This document shows, piece by piece, positions 1 through 12,777 of a DNA stretch of 64,000 nt. Position 1 is the stretch's first letter; every line of letters starts with the position of its first letter. The stretch comes from JAGREO01 sp020446285 (GTDB taxonomy: Bacteria; Pseudomonadota; Alphaproteobacteria; Geminicoccales; Geminicoccaceae): the NCBI GenBank assembly GCA_041398005.1, contig JAWKVP010000003.1, forward strand, positions 1-64,000, read 5' to 3'. A model generated the notes under the pieces. The model was not told the DNA's origin. It ran no database searches and saw nothing but the letters and a program-made list of their open reading frames with translations. The position numbers and the translations under genes are program-made.

Positions 1-298
1 CTGTTCTTGCAAGACGAACAATTATCCTACTTGAAAAACACCAACATGGTTAAAATCATTTCAACATAAGCGGATGACATCATGATATGTGAGAATATTA
101 ATATTAATATCTGTCGTGTATTTTCAGACTGCATTTCCAATAACATCTATCGAAAGAGTCGGATACTCTATGGATGAGCAGTTCAAAGCGGCAATTTGCG
201 ACGCTATGCGGCCGCAGTTGATTCGCCGTCTGACAGCGTGTTGACGAAATGCCCGATGCGTGATTCGGTCTCCGTATGAAGAAGTCAGGAGCTGATGC
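1..298. other. AT-rich non-coding DNA upstream of the first transposase
   Basis: No convincing gene is seen. The stretch is clearly more AT-rich than the rest of the window, which fits accessory or IS-flanking DNA. It includes a perfect 16-bp palindrome at 95-110 made of ATATTAAT-type units. The left terminal inverted repeat of the following insertion sequence should lie here, but I could not match one convincingly to the right side. Confidence 0.5.
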
Positions 299-1684
299 AT
301 GAGCCTGGGTCGTCAGGGGGAGCGGCAGAGCGAGTTGCTGTTGAGCTGGGATGAGCTTCCACGCTCGCAGGGGCATCCGTTTTACGACAAGTTGCAGGAG
401 GTTCTTCGCGGTTCCGGTTTTGACCGGCATGTGGAGGGGCTTTGCGAGCAGCATTATTCGAGCGTGTCGCGGGGTCGGCGTTCGCTGCCGCCGGGGCGGT
501 ATTTTCGCATGCTGCTGGTTGGGTATTTCGAAGGCATCGACAGCGAGCGGGGGATCGAGTGGCGTTGCGCGGACAGCCTGAGCCTGCGGGAGTTTCTTTT
601 GCTGGAGAGCCGGGACCGGGTGCCGGATCATTCGTGGCTGTCGAGGACGCGCTCGCGTCTGCCGCTGGAGGTCCATGACGCGGTTTTCACCTGGGTCTTG
701 CAGCGGCTGGTGGAGCATGGGCTGATCAAGGGTGAGAGGATCGGCGTCGATGCATCCACGATGGAAGCGAACGCGGCCTTGCGCAATATCGTCCGCCGGG
801 ACACGGGTGAAGGCTATCGCGAGATGCTCAAGCGGATGGCAAAGGAGAGCGGTATCGAAACGCCGACGGCGGATGATCTGATCCGTCTCGATCGTAATCG
901 CAAGGGCAGGAAGCTCTCCAACAAGGACTGGGAAAGCCCCACCGACGGGGATGCCCGTATCGCCAAGATGAAGGACGGGCGTACGCGGCTGGGCTACAAG
1001 CCCGAACATGCGGTGGATCTGGATACGGGTGCGATCCTCGCCGCACCCGTTCACCCTGCCGATCAGGGTGACACGAAAACCCTGCCCGGCACGCTGGAAA
1101 AGACAGAGGAAAACCTTGCGGCTGTCGAGTTGGCGCCGACGGACGAGGCACCAGCGGAACTGGTGGCCGACAAGGGCTATCACAGCCGTGAACGCCTGAA
1201 GGACCTGCATGACGGCCCCTGGAAGACCCGCATCAGCGAACCGGCGCCCTCGGGCAAGAGTGGCATCCACCGCTGGCACGGCGATGATGACGCTCGCAAG
1301 GCTGTTTACGCCAACCGCCAGCGCCTGCGTTCCGGGGTGGCCAAACAGGCCGTCAAACTCCGTGCCGAGATCGTCGAGCGCAGCTTCGCCCACACCCTCG
1401 ACCGCGGCGGCATGCGCCGGGCCTGGCTGCGCGGCCGCGACAATATCCAAAAACGCTACCTGATCCACATCGCAGGCCACAACCTCGCGCTGATCATGCG
1501 CCTTCTGACCGGTTCGGGCACCCCGAGACGCCTCGCCGGGGCCTGTTCAGGTCATCTGTCCCTGTTTTGGCAATATATCCCTCTGGAAAACGGCCAGAGC
1601 ATCCTGTGGATGGTGATTCTCGCCGATAACACGCCGGAGCCGCTCGCAAGCGCCGCTGTGGTCGTCAGCTGTGAAATCGCGTGA
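299..1684 (+). CDS. IS5/IS1182-like DDE transposase, C-terminus apparently altered
   Basis: This is a DDE transposase of about 460 residues that would cut and join DNA at the ends of its own insertion sequence. An N-terminal DUF772-like part (residues ~25-110) precedes the RNase H-like core. Candidate catalytic positions are D in GVDASTMEAN, D in VADKGYHSR and E in IVERSFAHTL. The segment DARIAKMKDGRTRLGYK is typical of the group. The start follows AGGAG at 286-290 with good spacing. The last residues (after LASAA) lie inside the likely left end of the neighbouring IS66 element, so the original C-terminus was probably replaced when that element inserted. Whether the enzyme is still active is unknown. 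Family assignment rests on recalled motifs, not on a search. Confidence 0.8.
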   Translation: MSLGRQGERQSELLLSWDELPRSQGHPFYDKLQEVLRGSGFDRHVEGLCEQHYSSVSRGRRSLPPGRYFRMLLVGYFEGIDSERGIEWRCADSLSLREFLLLESRDRVPDHSWLSRTRSRLPLEVHDAVFTWVLQRLVEHGLIKGERIGVDASTMEANAALRNIVRRDTGEGYREMLKRMAKESGIETPTADDLIRLDRNRKGRKLSNKDWESPTDGDARIAKMKDGRTRLGYKPEHAVDLDTGAILAAPVHPADQGDTKTLPGTLEKTEENLAAVELAPTDEAPAELVADKGYHSRERLKDLHDGPWKTRISEPAPSGKSGIHRWHGDDDARKAVYANRQRLRSGVAKQAVKLRAEIVERSFAHTLDRGGMRRAWLRGRDNIQKRYLIHIAGHNLALIMRLLTGSGTPRRLAGACSGHLSLFWQYIPLENGQSILWMVILADNTPEPLASAAVVVSCEIA

Positions 1685-2082
1685 CAATGGCTATTCTTCA
1701 ACGCGCTGTTATGGCATGCGCTAAGGTTATATCGGATTTTGAGGTATGGGCGGCTGGCGATATCGGGCGGCGGCGGTGGACGGATGAGGACAAGGTCCGG
1801 ATCGTCGAGGAGAGCCTGGTGGGTTACCGGCAGGGTTCCGCGACGGCGCGGCGCTATGGGATTTCGCGTTCGTTGCTGTCGCGATGGCGGGGGGATTACC
1901 GGGCCGGACGGCTTGGGGGTGGACGGCCGACGTTCGCGGCGGTGACGCTGACGCCAGACGCGGCGCCTGTTCCAGACGCGATGATCGAGATTGTGCTGTG
2001 CAGTGGTCGGCGGATGATCGTGCCGACCTCGATTGATGTGTCCCTGTTGGAGCGACTGCTGCCGGTTTTGGAAGGCTCATGA
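1681..2082 (+). CDS. tnpA: IS66 accessory protein TnpA (helix-turn-helix)
   Basis: This small basic protein resembles the first ORF of IS66 elements. Its N-terminal part (RRRWTDEDKVRIVEESL followed by ATARRYGISRSLLSRWR) forms a homeodomain-like helix-turn-helix expected to bind the element ends. The C-terminal part (IEIVLCSGRRMIVPTSIDVS) is the typical beta-rich TnpA tail. The exact start is uncertain: GTG 1681, ATG 1687 and ATG 1711 are all possible and none has a clear ribosome-binding site. The stop overlaps the start of tnpB, indicating translational coupling. It is required with TnpB for transposition in studied IS66 elements. Confidence 0.85.
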   Translation: MTMAILQRAVMACAKVISDFEVWAAGDIGRRRWTDEDKVRIVEESLVGYRQGSATARRYGISRSLLSRWRGDYRAGRLGGGRPTFAAVTLTPDAAPVPDAMIEIVLCSGRRMIVPTSIDVSLLERLLPVLEGS

Positions 2083-2429
2083 TCGCCTTTCCAGCGGGCA
2101 CGAAAGTCTGGATTGCGGGCGGCGTGACCGACATGCGTTGCGGGATGTACAGTCTGGCCCTGAGGGTTCAGCAGGGTCTGGGCCGGGATCCGCATGGCGG
2201 CGAGCTGTTCTGCTTCCGTGGCCGCCGTGGTGATCTGGTGAAAATTCTCTGGCATGACGGGGTCGGCATGTCGCTTTATTCCAAGCGCCTTGAGGCCGGC
2301 CGGTTCATGTGGCCGTCGGGTCAGAACGGCGGTGCTGTGGCCATTTCGGCGGCTCAGCTCGGCTATCTTCTGGAGGGGATTGACTGGCGCAATCCGCGTT
2401 GGACGCAGCGCCCGGGAAAGGCCGGCTGA
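2079..2429 (+). CDS. tnpB: IS66 accessory protein TnpB
   Basis: At 116 residues this has the normal TnpB size. The motifs VWIAGGVTDMRCGMYSLAL, FCFRGRRGDLVKILWHDG and YSKRLEAGRF are the hallmark of the IS66 Orf2 family. The biochemical role is unknown, but TnpB is needed with TnpA and TnpC for IS66 transposition. The gene begins four bases before the tnpA stop and ends 58 bases before tnpC. It appears intact. Confidence 0.9.
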   Translation: MIAFPAGTKVWIAGGVTDMRCGMYSLALRVQQGLGRDPHGGELFCFRGRRGDLVKILWHDGVGMSLYSKRLEAGRFMWPSGQNGGAVAISAAQLGYLLEGIDWRNPRWTQRPGKAG

Positions 2430-2487
2430 CGGGCGCAAAAGCCGCTGTTTGACTGGGTTTTGGCGGTTCGGTGTGGTAGCTTTCGGC

Positions 2488-4125
2488 ATGTCCGATATGA
2501 CTGCCGAGATCACCCGATTGCGTGCCGAACTGGCTTCTTCCGAGGCCCGCGCGAGGACGGTCGAGACCGAGCTGGCGCGGGCCCGGGCAGTGCTCGGGGC
2601 ATCCGAGGCGATGATCGCCCATCTCCGGCTGGAGATCGCCAAACTTCGCCGCGAACAGTATGGCCGCAGCTCGGAGCGCCGTGCACGGCTGATCGATCAG
2701 TTGGAGTTCCAGCTCGAGGAACTCGAAGCGTCCGCCACCGAGGACGAGATCGCAGCCGAACAGGCGGCGCCGGGTACCACCAAGGTCGCCGCCTTCGAAC
2801 GTCGTCGTCCTTCCCGCAAGCCGTTTCCCGAGCATCTGCCGCGCGAGCGGGTGGTCATCGAGGCGCCCGCGAGCTGCACCTGCTGCGGCTCGGCGCGTCT
2901 GGTCAAGATGGGCGAGGACATCACCGAGACGCTGGAGGTCATTCCCCGGCAATGGAAGGTGATCCAGACCGTCCGTGAGAAGTTCACCTGCCGGGACTGC
3001 GAAAGGATCAGCCAGCCGCCGGCGCCTTTCCATGCCACACCGCGCGGCTGGGCCGGACCGAGCCTGCTGGCCATGATCCTGTTCGAGAAGTTCGGCCAGC
3101 ACCAGCCGCTCAACCGACAGGCCGAGCGCTATGCGCGGGAAGGAGTTGATCTGAGTCTCTCGACCCTGGCGGACCAGGTCGGGGCCTGCACCGCCGCACT
3201 GGCGCCGATCCACGAGCTGATCCAACAGCATGTGCTGGCGGCCGACCGGCTGCATGGCGATGATACCACGGTGCCGTTGCTCGCACGTGGCGGTACGCGA
3301 CAGGCGCGGCTCTGGACCTATGTTCGCGATGATCGCCCCTTCGCCGGCGATGCCCCGCCGGCAGCACTGTTCTTCTTCTCTCCCGATCGGGAGAAGACCC
3401 ATCCCAACCGGCATCTCGCCGGCTGGAGCGGGATTTTGCAGGCCGACGCTTATGGCGGCTACAATGACCTCTACCGGGACGGCCGCGAACCGGCGCCGGT
3501 GACCAGTGCCCTCTGCTGGAGCCATGCGCGGCGCAAGTTCTTCGAGCTCGCCGATGTTGCCGCCGCCGCTCGCAAGGGTAAACCACCCGATGCGATATCG
3601 CCGGTGGCGCTGGAGGCGGTTACCCGGATCGATGCGATCTTTGCCATCGAACGCGAGATCAACGGTCATTCTGCCGAGGTTCGCCTCGACATCCGGCAGC
3701 ATCGCTCACGTCCGCTGATCGAAGACCTCCACGACTGGCTGCACCGCGAGCGATCGCAGATGTCGAAGCACAACCCCGTCGCACGTGCGATCGACTATCT
3801 GACCGGGAAACCCGGACGCTGGGAGGCCTTCACCCGCTTTATCGATGACGGCCGGATCTGCCTGACCAACAATGCTGCCGAACGAGCTCTGCGCGGCGTG
3901 GCTCTGGGACGCAAGGCATGGCTCTTCGCCGGATCGCCACGAGGCGGCGAGCGTGCCGCCTTCATGTACTCCCTGATCGTCACCGCCAAGCTCAACGACA
4001 TCGATCCCCAGACCTGGCTCGCCGACGTCCTCGCCCGGATGCCGGGCCTGCCCGTCCGCCAACTCGCGGATCTGCTGCCGTGGAACTGGTCCGAGAGGCA
4101 AAGACAGGCGGCCAGGGCAGCCTGA
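2488..4125 (+). CDS. tnpC: IS66 transposase TnpC
   Basis: This 545-residue protein has the IS66 transposase layout. An N-terminal leucine-rich coiled coil (residues ~1-95) is followed by a CxxC...CxxC zinc-finger-like segment (CTCCGSARL and CRDCERI). The DDE catalytic domain then shows LHGDDTTVP, QADAYGGYNDLY and NNAAERALRGVALGRK. A C-terminal DUF4372/IS66_C-like tail ends near PWNWSERQR. The chosen start is ATG 2488 (MSDMTAEITRLRAEL); the frame is open further upstream, but that part is not IS66-like. The stop overlaps the next ORF by one base (TGATG). The protein appears intact, so the element may be mobile. Confidence 0.9.
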   Translation: MSDMTAEITRLRAELASSEARARTVETELARARAVLGASEAMIAHLRLEIAKLRREQYGRSSERRARLIDQLEFQLEELEASATEDEIAAEQAAPGTTKVAAFERRRPSRKPFPEHLPRERVVIEAPASCTCCGSARLVKMGEDITETLEVIPRQWKVIQTVREKFTCRDCERISQPPAPFHATPRGWAGPSLLAMILFEKFGQHQPLNRQAERYAREGVDLSLSTLADQVGACTAALAPIHELIQQHVLAADRLHGDDTTVPLLARGGTRQARLWTYVRDDRPFAGDAPPAALFFFSPDREKTHPNRHLAGWSGILQADAYGGYNDLYRDGREPAPVTSALCWSHARRKFFELADVAAAARKGKPPDAISPVALEAVTRIDAIFAIEREINGHSAEVRLDIRQHRSRPLIEDLHDWLHRERSQMSKHNPVARAIDYLTGKPGRWEAFTRFIDDGRICLTNNAAERALRGVALGRKAWLFAGSPRGGERAAFMYSLIVTAKLNDIDPQTWLADVLARMPGLPVRQLADLLPWNWSERQRQAARAA

Positions 4126-4424
4126 TGGCCCGCGTCACCTGTGTCTTCACCCTCGAACACGTCGCAAGAATGATCGGCGAGAACCAGGAGCTCCTCGAAG
4201 TCATCGCCGCCAACTCCGACAACATCGACTATGGCGAGATGATCGACGTCGTCGACGGGACCGAAACCGACATCAAGGCCTTCACCAAACGCGGCATCGA
4301 GAGCCTGCAGGAACTCCTCGAAGACATCCGCTCATGGCCCGGCGGCATCCGCCAGTTCCTCATCACAGAACAATGCGAACCAGAACTTATCGAGCGCATC
4401 ATGGCTGACGAGTCTGGCAAGTGA
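4125..4424 (+). CDS. Small fourth ORF of the IS66 element
   Basis: This 99-residue acidic protein starts at the ATG that overlaps the tnpC stop (TGATG), so it is probably translated by coupling. It begins MARVTCVFTLEHVARMIGEN and contains a helical region rich in Glu and Asp. I recall similar small ORFs accompanying many rhizobial IS66 copies, where they are annotated as hypothetical. No catalytic motif is visible. It lies inside the predicted element, just before the right inverted repeat at 4452, so it should be treated as part of the element. Function unknown. Confidence 0.7.
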   Translation: MARVTCVFTLEHVARMIGENQELLEVIAANSDNIDYGEMIDVVDGTETDIKAFTKRGIESLQELLEDIRSWPGGIRQFLITEQCEPELIERIMADESGK

Positions 4425-4615
4425 AAAACAATGGCCCTCACCGTAGGCTTACTGATCCTCGCACTGACTTCCTGTTTGAGGAGCTGGTGCGGAACCGAGT
4501 AGCAATGCCTGTCGATCTCGAGCAACATCCCGATAGGTATCGGGCCAAACCGGCATAGGTGCGTCAAAGGCACGACGAACAACCAACACCAACCAAAACG
4601 TTAGCGGATCAAAGT

Positions 4616-5026
4616 ATGGTCAGAGCGAAACAGTGGACACGAACAGTTCGAGCGGCCCGCCCCGACCTTCCGGGCGATGCGGAAAAGCAAATGATCGTCA
4701 CGACCTGCGAGACGTTCATCGCCGATATCTTGAAGCCGCGCTTCCTGCCCGATATCCGACCGACCGAGTGGAACTACGTGATTGATATCCATGGTGCATG
4801 GGCGGCGGGGCGCTATCGTTTCATGCAGCGCTACAGGTCGGGTATGGCGCACAATCGAGGTGAGGAATTCGATGCGCCATTCGCCCGCATCGACCGCAGG
4901 GGACCGGACCGCTTCGATATCTACTGGATGCGGCACACTGGCAAATGGTGGCGGCTTCATGTCGGGGTAACGCTTTCCGAAGCGCTTCGAATCCTGGAAA
5001 CGGACAGCCACCTGCATCCTGTCTGA
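4616..5026 (+). CDS. Conserved hypothetical protein, possibly DUF3024-like
   Basis: This encodes a 136-residue protein starting MVRAKQWTRTVRAARPDL. Conserved-looking segments are YRFMQRYRSG, FDAPFARIDR and FDIYWMRHTGKWW. The tyrosine/arginine/tryptophan pattern recalls the DUF3024 family, but I am not certain. No transmembrane segment or signal peptide is seen. The gene is 23 bases upstream of the next, frameshifted gene on the same strand, so the two probably form a small operon. Homologues I recall occur in mobile or accessory regions of rhizobia and relatives, which fits the position between IS66 and a tRNA gene. No function can be assigned. Confidence 0.6.
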   Translation: MVRAKQWTRTVRAARPDLPGDAEKQMIVTTCETFIADILKPRFLPDIRPTEWNYVIDIHGAWAAGRYRFMQRYRSGMAHNRGEEFDAPFARIDRRGPDRFDIYWMRHTGKWWRLHVGVTLSEALRILETDSHLHPV

Positions 5027-5049
5027 TTTTCCTGCCAAGGTAATCTGTC

Positions 5050-6193
5050 ATGAGCGAATACCAGTATTTTGAATTCCAGGCGATTGACCTGCCGCTCAGC
5101 GCGGCGGACCGGGAAGCCCTGCGAGCACTATCGACCCGAGCAAGGATCACGGCCACCAGCTTCACAAATCACTATGAATGGGGCGACTTCAAAGGCGATC
5201 CGACCAGATTGATGGAGACCTGCTGCGATCTGCATCTCTATCTCGCCAATTGGGGCTCGCGCCAGTTGATGATCCGTTGGCCGGCGAAGCTAATTGATCG
5301 TAAACGGCTCGATGCCTTCCTCCATGAAGTCGATTGCGCCGAGTTGCGGCGCGCCGGGCAAAATCTGATTCTGGATATCGCCATCGACGAGGTCGAATCC
5401 GAGGACTGGGATGACAGATCGGGCTGGCTGGCGGCGCTCGCACCGCTGCGCACCGATGTGATTGGCGGAGACCTGCGGCTGTTCTATCTCCTTTGGCTGA
5501 GCGCGGTCGAGGCGGATGTGTTCAAGCCGGACGAACCGGAAACCCATGCTGGGAATTGGGCCGATGACCGGGGCGCTGGAAGCCTTTGCCGATTTCTTCC
5601 ACATCGACCGCGATCTCGTCGCGGCAGCCAGCGAGCGCGCCGCCGATACGCATGCGAGCGAGTTGGCCTCATCGAACGCGGCCAAACCAGTCATCGCCGC
5701 AATGCCTGATCTGGAAAAGACCGGCTTTCTTACGCGCCTGTTCGATGGCGATGCACATGTGGAAAGCGAACTGCGCGCCCTTGTCCGCCAGCGATTGAGG
5801 TCTGAAACTGATACGGACGCCCCACAAATTGCCGGACGTACCGTCGGCGATTTGTGGGCGCGAGCTCAAACAATCCGACAGGCTCGCGAGCACGCACTCG
5901 CGGAAAAGGCGGCAGCCGAGCGAAGCCGCTGTGAAGAGGAAGCGGAACGATCCAGCCGCGTCCGGCTCAACGACATCGCGCGACGGGGCGAAAGCGTCTG
6001 GCGGGAGGTCGAAACCGAAATCGAGCGCCGTAACGCCTCCGGTTATGACAAGGCCACCAATCTTCTCCGCGACTTGATGACGATCTCCAGAGAAAAAGGC
6101 ACATTCGAGAAATTCTCCCAACGCCTGCAAGAGATTCGAGATCGTCATGCCCGAAAGGAGCGGCTGATCGAACGGTTGGTGAAACTGGGATAA
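5050..6193 (+). pseudogene. Conserved hypothetical gene with a frameshift
   Basis: Two overlapping reading frames together encode what looks like one protein of about 380 residues. The first frame (from 5050, MSEYQYFEFQAIDLPLSAAD) makes sense up to about VEADVFKPDEPE near 5540. The second frame then continues sensibly from LGIGPMTGALEAFADFFHID (around 5550) to 6193, ending in a charged coiled coil rich in Arg and Glu. Moving from the first to the second frame requires one extra base, or two missing, near 5535-5550. After the shift the first frame degenerates into arginine-rich nonsense. The cause may be real inactivation or a sequencing error. No domain of known function is recognised. Confidence 0.7.
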
Positions 6194-6338
6194 TGTAATG
6201 CTTCTGTCGAAGGGTGTGGAACGGGAAAGCTACGAGGTGTTATTACCTGCGTCAGGGAAGCACTCTCCCGGCAAAAAAAACCTGCCTAACATGGCCTGAT
6301 CTGCAACTATAACGCGATGCTCAGCGATTTATGTTTTT

Positions 6339-6418
<80 letters not shown>

Positions 6419-6469
6419 TTGGTGGTGGAATTCGTGAAGAGGCATGATTGGTGAGGATCCGTTTGGAGG

Positions 6470-6585
6470 GGCTGGCGGCGACCGACTCTCCCACGCCTTG
6501 AGACGCAGTACCATGGGCGCTGAGAGGTTTCACGTCCGAGTTCGGAAAGGGATCGGGTGGTTCACTCTCGCTATGACCACCAGTC
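6470..6585 (-). rRNA. rrf: 5S ribosomal RNA
   Basis: The minus strand reads CTGGTGGTCATAGCGAGAGT at the 5' side and ends GGAGAGTCGGTCGCCGCCAG, with the 5S core CGAACTCGGACGTGAAACCT between. Flanking GTTTGGAGGG/CCCTCCAAAC sequences form a longer processing helix around the mature RNA. The ends are estimated from helix I and are uncertain by a few bases. Confidence 0.95.
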
Positions 6586-6674
6586 CCTCCAAACGGATCT
6601 CGCAAATTGTCTGGTTACTGGACATAGATATGAAGTTTGGATGCCCTGCCAGCGTGTCTGCTGGAGGGGGGTGA

Positions 6675-9431
<2,757 letters not shown>

Positions 9432-9905
9432 CCCGCTCCAGCAAACAGCTGAAACAGGTTGCACACACAGGATTGCTCCCGCATGCGCAGGTGTCCAAAG
9501 TCTGTATACCTATGTCTTTTTGAGTTGTTTGCTTGCGCAAACAATCCCGTTGTCTACCGCGCTTTGCGCTACTTGAGCCAACGGGATTTCCCGCTGCCCC
9601 GGCAACACACAACACTGACAACAAAACCATTCACGCAAACTCTGAACTCAACGAACATCACACATTCGGCCAGCAACATCCGACAACAGGAACTTGCACC
9701 CCTGTCATCATAACGTCACGGACCGCGGCTTGTGTAATGCCCGCAGTGACCAGACTTGCCTCTTCACGATGTCAAGAAATCAGGACTTCCCTCGGTCGAC
9801 TTCGTCGACAGCGCTACCGCTTCGCTACTTGAGCGCGACAACACCTTTCCCTTTGGAAAGTCTTCCACTCCAGACCTGTACCGGTCAGAACCGGCCGGAT
9901 AAGGG
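9432..9905 (-). other. 23S-proximal half of the 16S-23S spacer
   Basis: This 474-base stretch lies between tRNA-Ile and 23S. I looked for the usual tRNA-Ala (TGC anticodon, GGGGCTGTAGCTC-type 5' end) and found nothing like it. A perfect 10-bp inverted repeat at 9543-9552 and 9579-9588 (AATCCCGTTG/CAACGGGATT) encloses a smaller GC-rich hairpin and is probably a processing or antitermination structure. No protein gene is credible here. Confidence 0.7.
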
Positions 9906-9982
<77 letters not shown>

Positions 9983-10167
9983 AGAAGTCACCGGCTTTCA
10001 CCAATCGACATCGAACTCAAGCAGGCCAGAGGCCGGTAGGTCGATGTCAGGCAGCAAAGCTGCCGGTAACTAACAGGAGGGATATGCAGACGGCGCGGCT
10101 TTCGAAACGCTCTCCAGCAAAGAAGAAACGTTTCTTTTTTCATGACCGGTAACGGGTTACCGATCCT

Positions 10168-11660
<1,493 letters not shown>

Positions 11661-11967
11661 ATCACCCAACAGACTCAAAACCCATCAGGCTCAATCCAAG
11701 ATCGTCCAGGCATCATATACTGGCCGCAAGCAGTCATACATCTGTCATCAACACACCCTAAAGCGTGCCATACAAACGCTGACTACCCGCGTTCTCAGAA
11801 AAGATGCACAAAACGACACCACGCCGCCTGCACATCCCTCCATATCTCCTACTTGTCAAAAAATCATGCCGGCTCCCGCTGGAGCAAACGTTCGTCGCAT
11901 GTTTCTAAGCGAAATCTGCAGGCGTCCGTTTTTGGCTTCGCGCCGTTGTCCCCGGCGACGAGGCGGG

Positions 11968-11996
11968 CTTATACGCCCCACTCCGGGGGGCGGCAA
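11968..11996 (-). promoter_or_regulatory. Likely main promoter of the rRNA operon
   Basis: On the minus strand TTGCCG (11996-11991) and TATAAG (11973-11968) are separated by exactly 17 bases, close to sigma-70 consensus. Immediately upstream of the -35 box (about 11997-12030) is an A/T-rich stretch with A- and T-tracts that could act as an UP element. Transcription would begin about 300 bases before 16S. A second TTGACA is at 11859-11854, closer to 16S, but it lacks a good -10 and lies in a TTTTTTGACAAG context, so it may be a second promoter or a boxA-like antitermination signal. Confidence 0.7.
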
Positions 11997-12102
11997 GGGC
12001 CTTTTTCAACAAATTTTCGCTCGTCCCGTTTTCCCCTTTTCGTTGACCCTGCGATGGCCATCGCCTATATCGCGCGGGCTATCGTTTTGCAGTTCCGGAG
12101 CG

Positions 12103-12150
12103 GGCGCTCCCCGGCTGAGGCCGTCGGAGCGCCTATTGCTGTGCAATAGC
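12103..12150 (+). repeat. Two adjacent inverted repeats in the rpmF upstream region
   Basis: GGCGCTCC (12103-12110) pairs with GGAGCGCC (12127-12134) around a 16-base loop. Overlapping its end, CTATTGC (12134-12140) pairs with GCAATAG (12144-12150) around a 3-base centre. No T-run follows, so a classical terminator is unlikely. A structured leader or an operator for rpmF is possible. Confidence 0.5.
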
Positions 12151-12265
12151 AACTGTTCGAACCGGTTTGGCGCTGCCCTCGGCATCAACGGACCCGTCAC
12201 CAATCGCCATCGCGGCGGCGCTTCACGCGCGACCGCTTTGGCGTCAAGCCTTGAAGGATCGATAA

Positions 12266-12463
12266 ATGGCCGTTCCACGCAAGAAAGTCAGCCGCAGCAA
12301 GCGCGACATGCGCCGTTCCCACGACTCCATCGCGATCCCGCAGATCGTCGAGGACAGGGACTCCGGCGAGTTCCGTCGCCCTCATCACATCGATCTGAAG
12401 AGCGGCATGTATCGTGGCCGTCAGGTTCTCACCATCGCCGACGAGACCATCGACGAGGATTGA
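12266..12463 (+). CDS. rpmF: Large-subunit ribosomal protein bL32
   Basis: The 65-residue basic protein starts MAVPRKKVSRSKRDMRRSHD, the characteristic bL32 N-terminus, and is of normal length for alphaproteobacteria. Like other alphaproteobacterial copies it lacks the C-terminal four-cysteine zinc site (here VEDRDSGEFRRPHHIDL). It sits in the 50S subunit near the peptidyl-transferase exit region. In many bacteria rpmF is followed by plsX-fabH. Here it stands alone, between the rRNA promoter region and a convergent lipoprotein gene. Confidence 0.97.
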   Translation: MAVPRKKVSRSKRDMRRSHDSIAIPQIVEDRDSGEFRRPHHIDLKSGMYRGRQVLTIADETIDED

Positions 12464-12777
12464 CGCCCCTCTCCGATAACCGATGGTTCCGGCCAAGGCG
12501 GCATCCGACGACTACCCGAGCCGTTCCGGCCGTGTTCGACTATCTGCTGTGCTCCGCATCGCGACGGGCTGCGGCAGACCTCCGCGGTTTCAGACGGTTC
12601 CGTTCCTCGGGGTATCTCCGTCAGCCACATCGAACATGCTCTGATGCCAGTCTTCGAAATGCTTCGGCGTAGCGGTTCGGGCATGAGAACTACCCGGGAA
12701 TGCCAACGCTCTGCTGTTCGGGCGTAGCCTCGCCAACGAAACGGTATCTTTGCTGTCGAGGTTTCGCCGCTGTTCGG
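12464..12777. other. Intergenic region between convergent genes
   Basis: These 314 bases lie between the 3' ends of rpmF (plus) and the TPR lipoprotein (minus). I see no credible gene, no tRNA and no strong terminator hairpin with a T-run on either strand. Confidence 0.5.

Larger units (their letters stand above)
1646..4452 (+). mobile_element. IS66-family insertion sequence (approximate ends)
   Basis: The element contains tnpA, tnpB, tnpC and a fourth small ORF in the usual IS66 order. The right end reads, in reverse complement from 4452, GTAAGCCTACGGTGAGGGCC, which fits IS66 ends that begin GTAAGC. The left end is less clear. The best candidate starts at 1646 with GCAAGCGCCGCTGTGG and matches the right end only partly. 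The 8-bp flanks (agccgctc and tgatcctc) are not identical, so no target duplication is evident. Either the left boundary is wrong or the element has recombined since insertion. Confidence 0.6.
11661..12265. other. Leader and promoter region between 16S and rpmF
   Basis: This 605-base gap holds the minus-strand rRNA promoter and leader in its left part and the plus-strand rpmF upstream region in its right part. Two small inverted repeats precede rpmF (12103-12150, listed separately). No protein-coding frame here shows a recognisable product or a ribosome-binding site. Confidence 0.6.

Noticed and set aside
104..1480. Long minus-strand open frame antisense to the first transposase
   Set aside because: It mirrors the codon pattern of the real plus-strand gene, has no recognisable domain and runs across the start region of the transposase.
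4529..4544. Small inverted repeat CCCGATA-GG-TATCGGG after IS66
   Set aside because: Short, without T-run or flanking gene logic. It could be chance, although it might be a relic of an element end.
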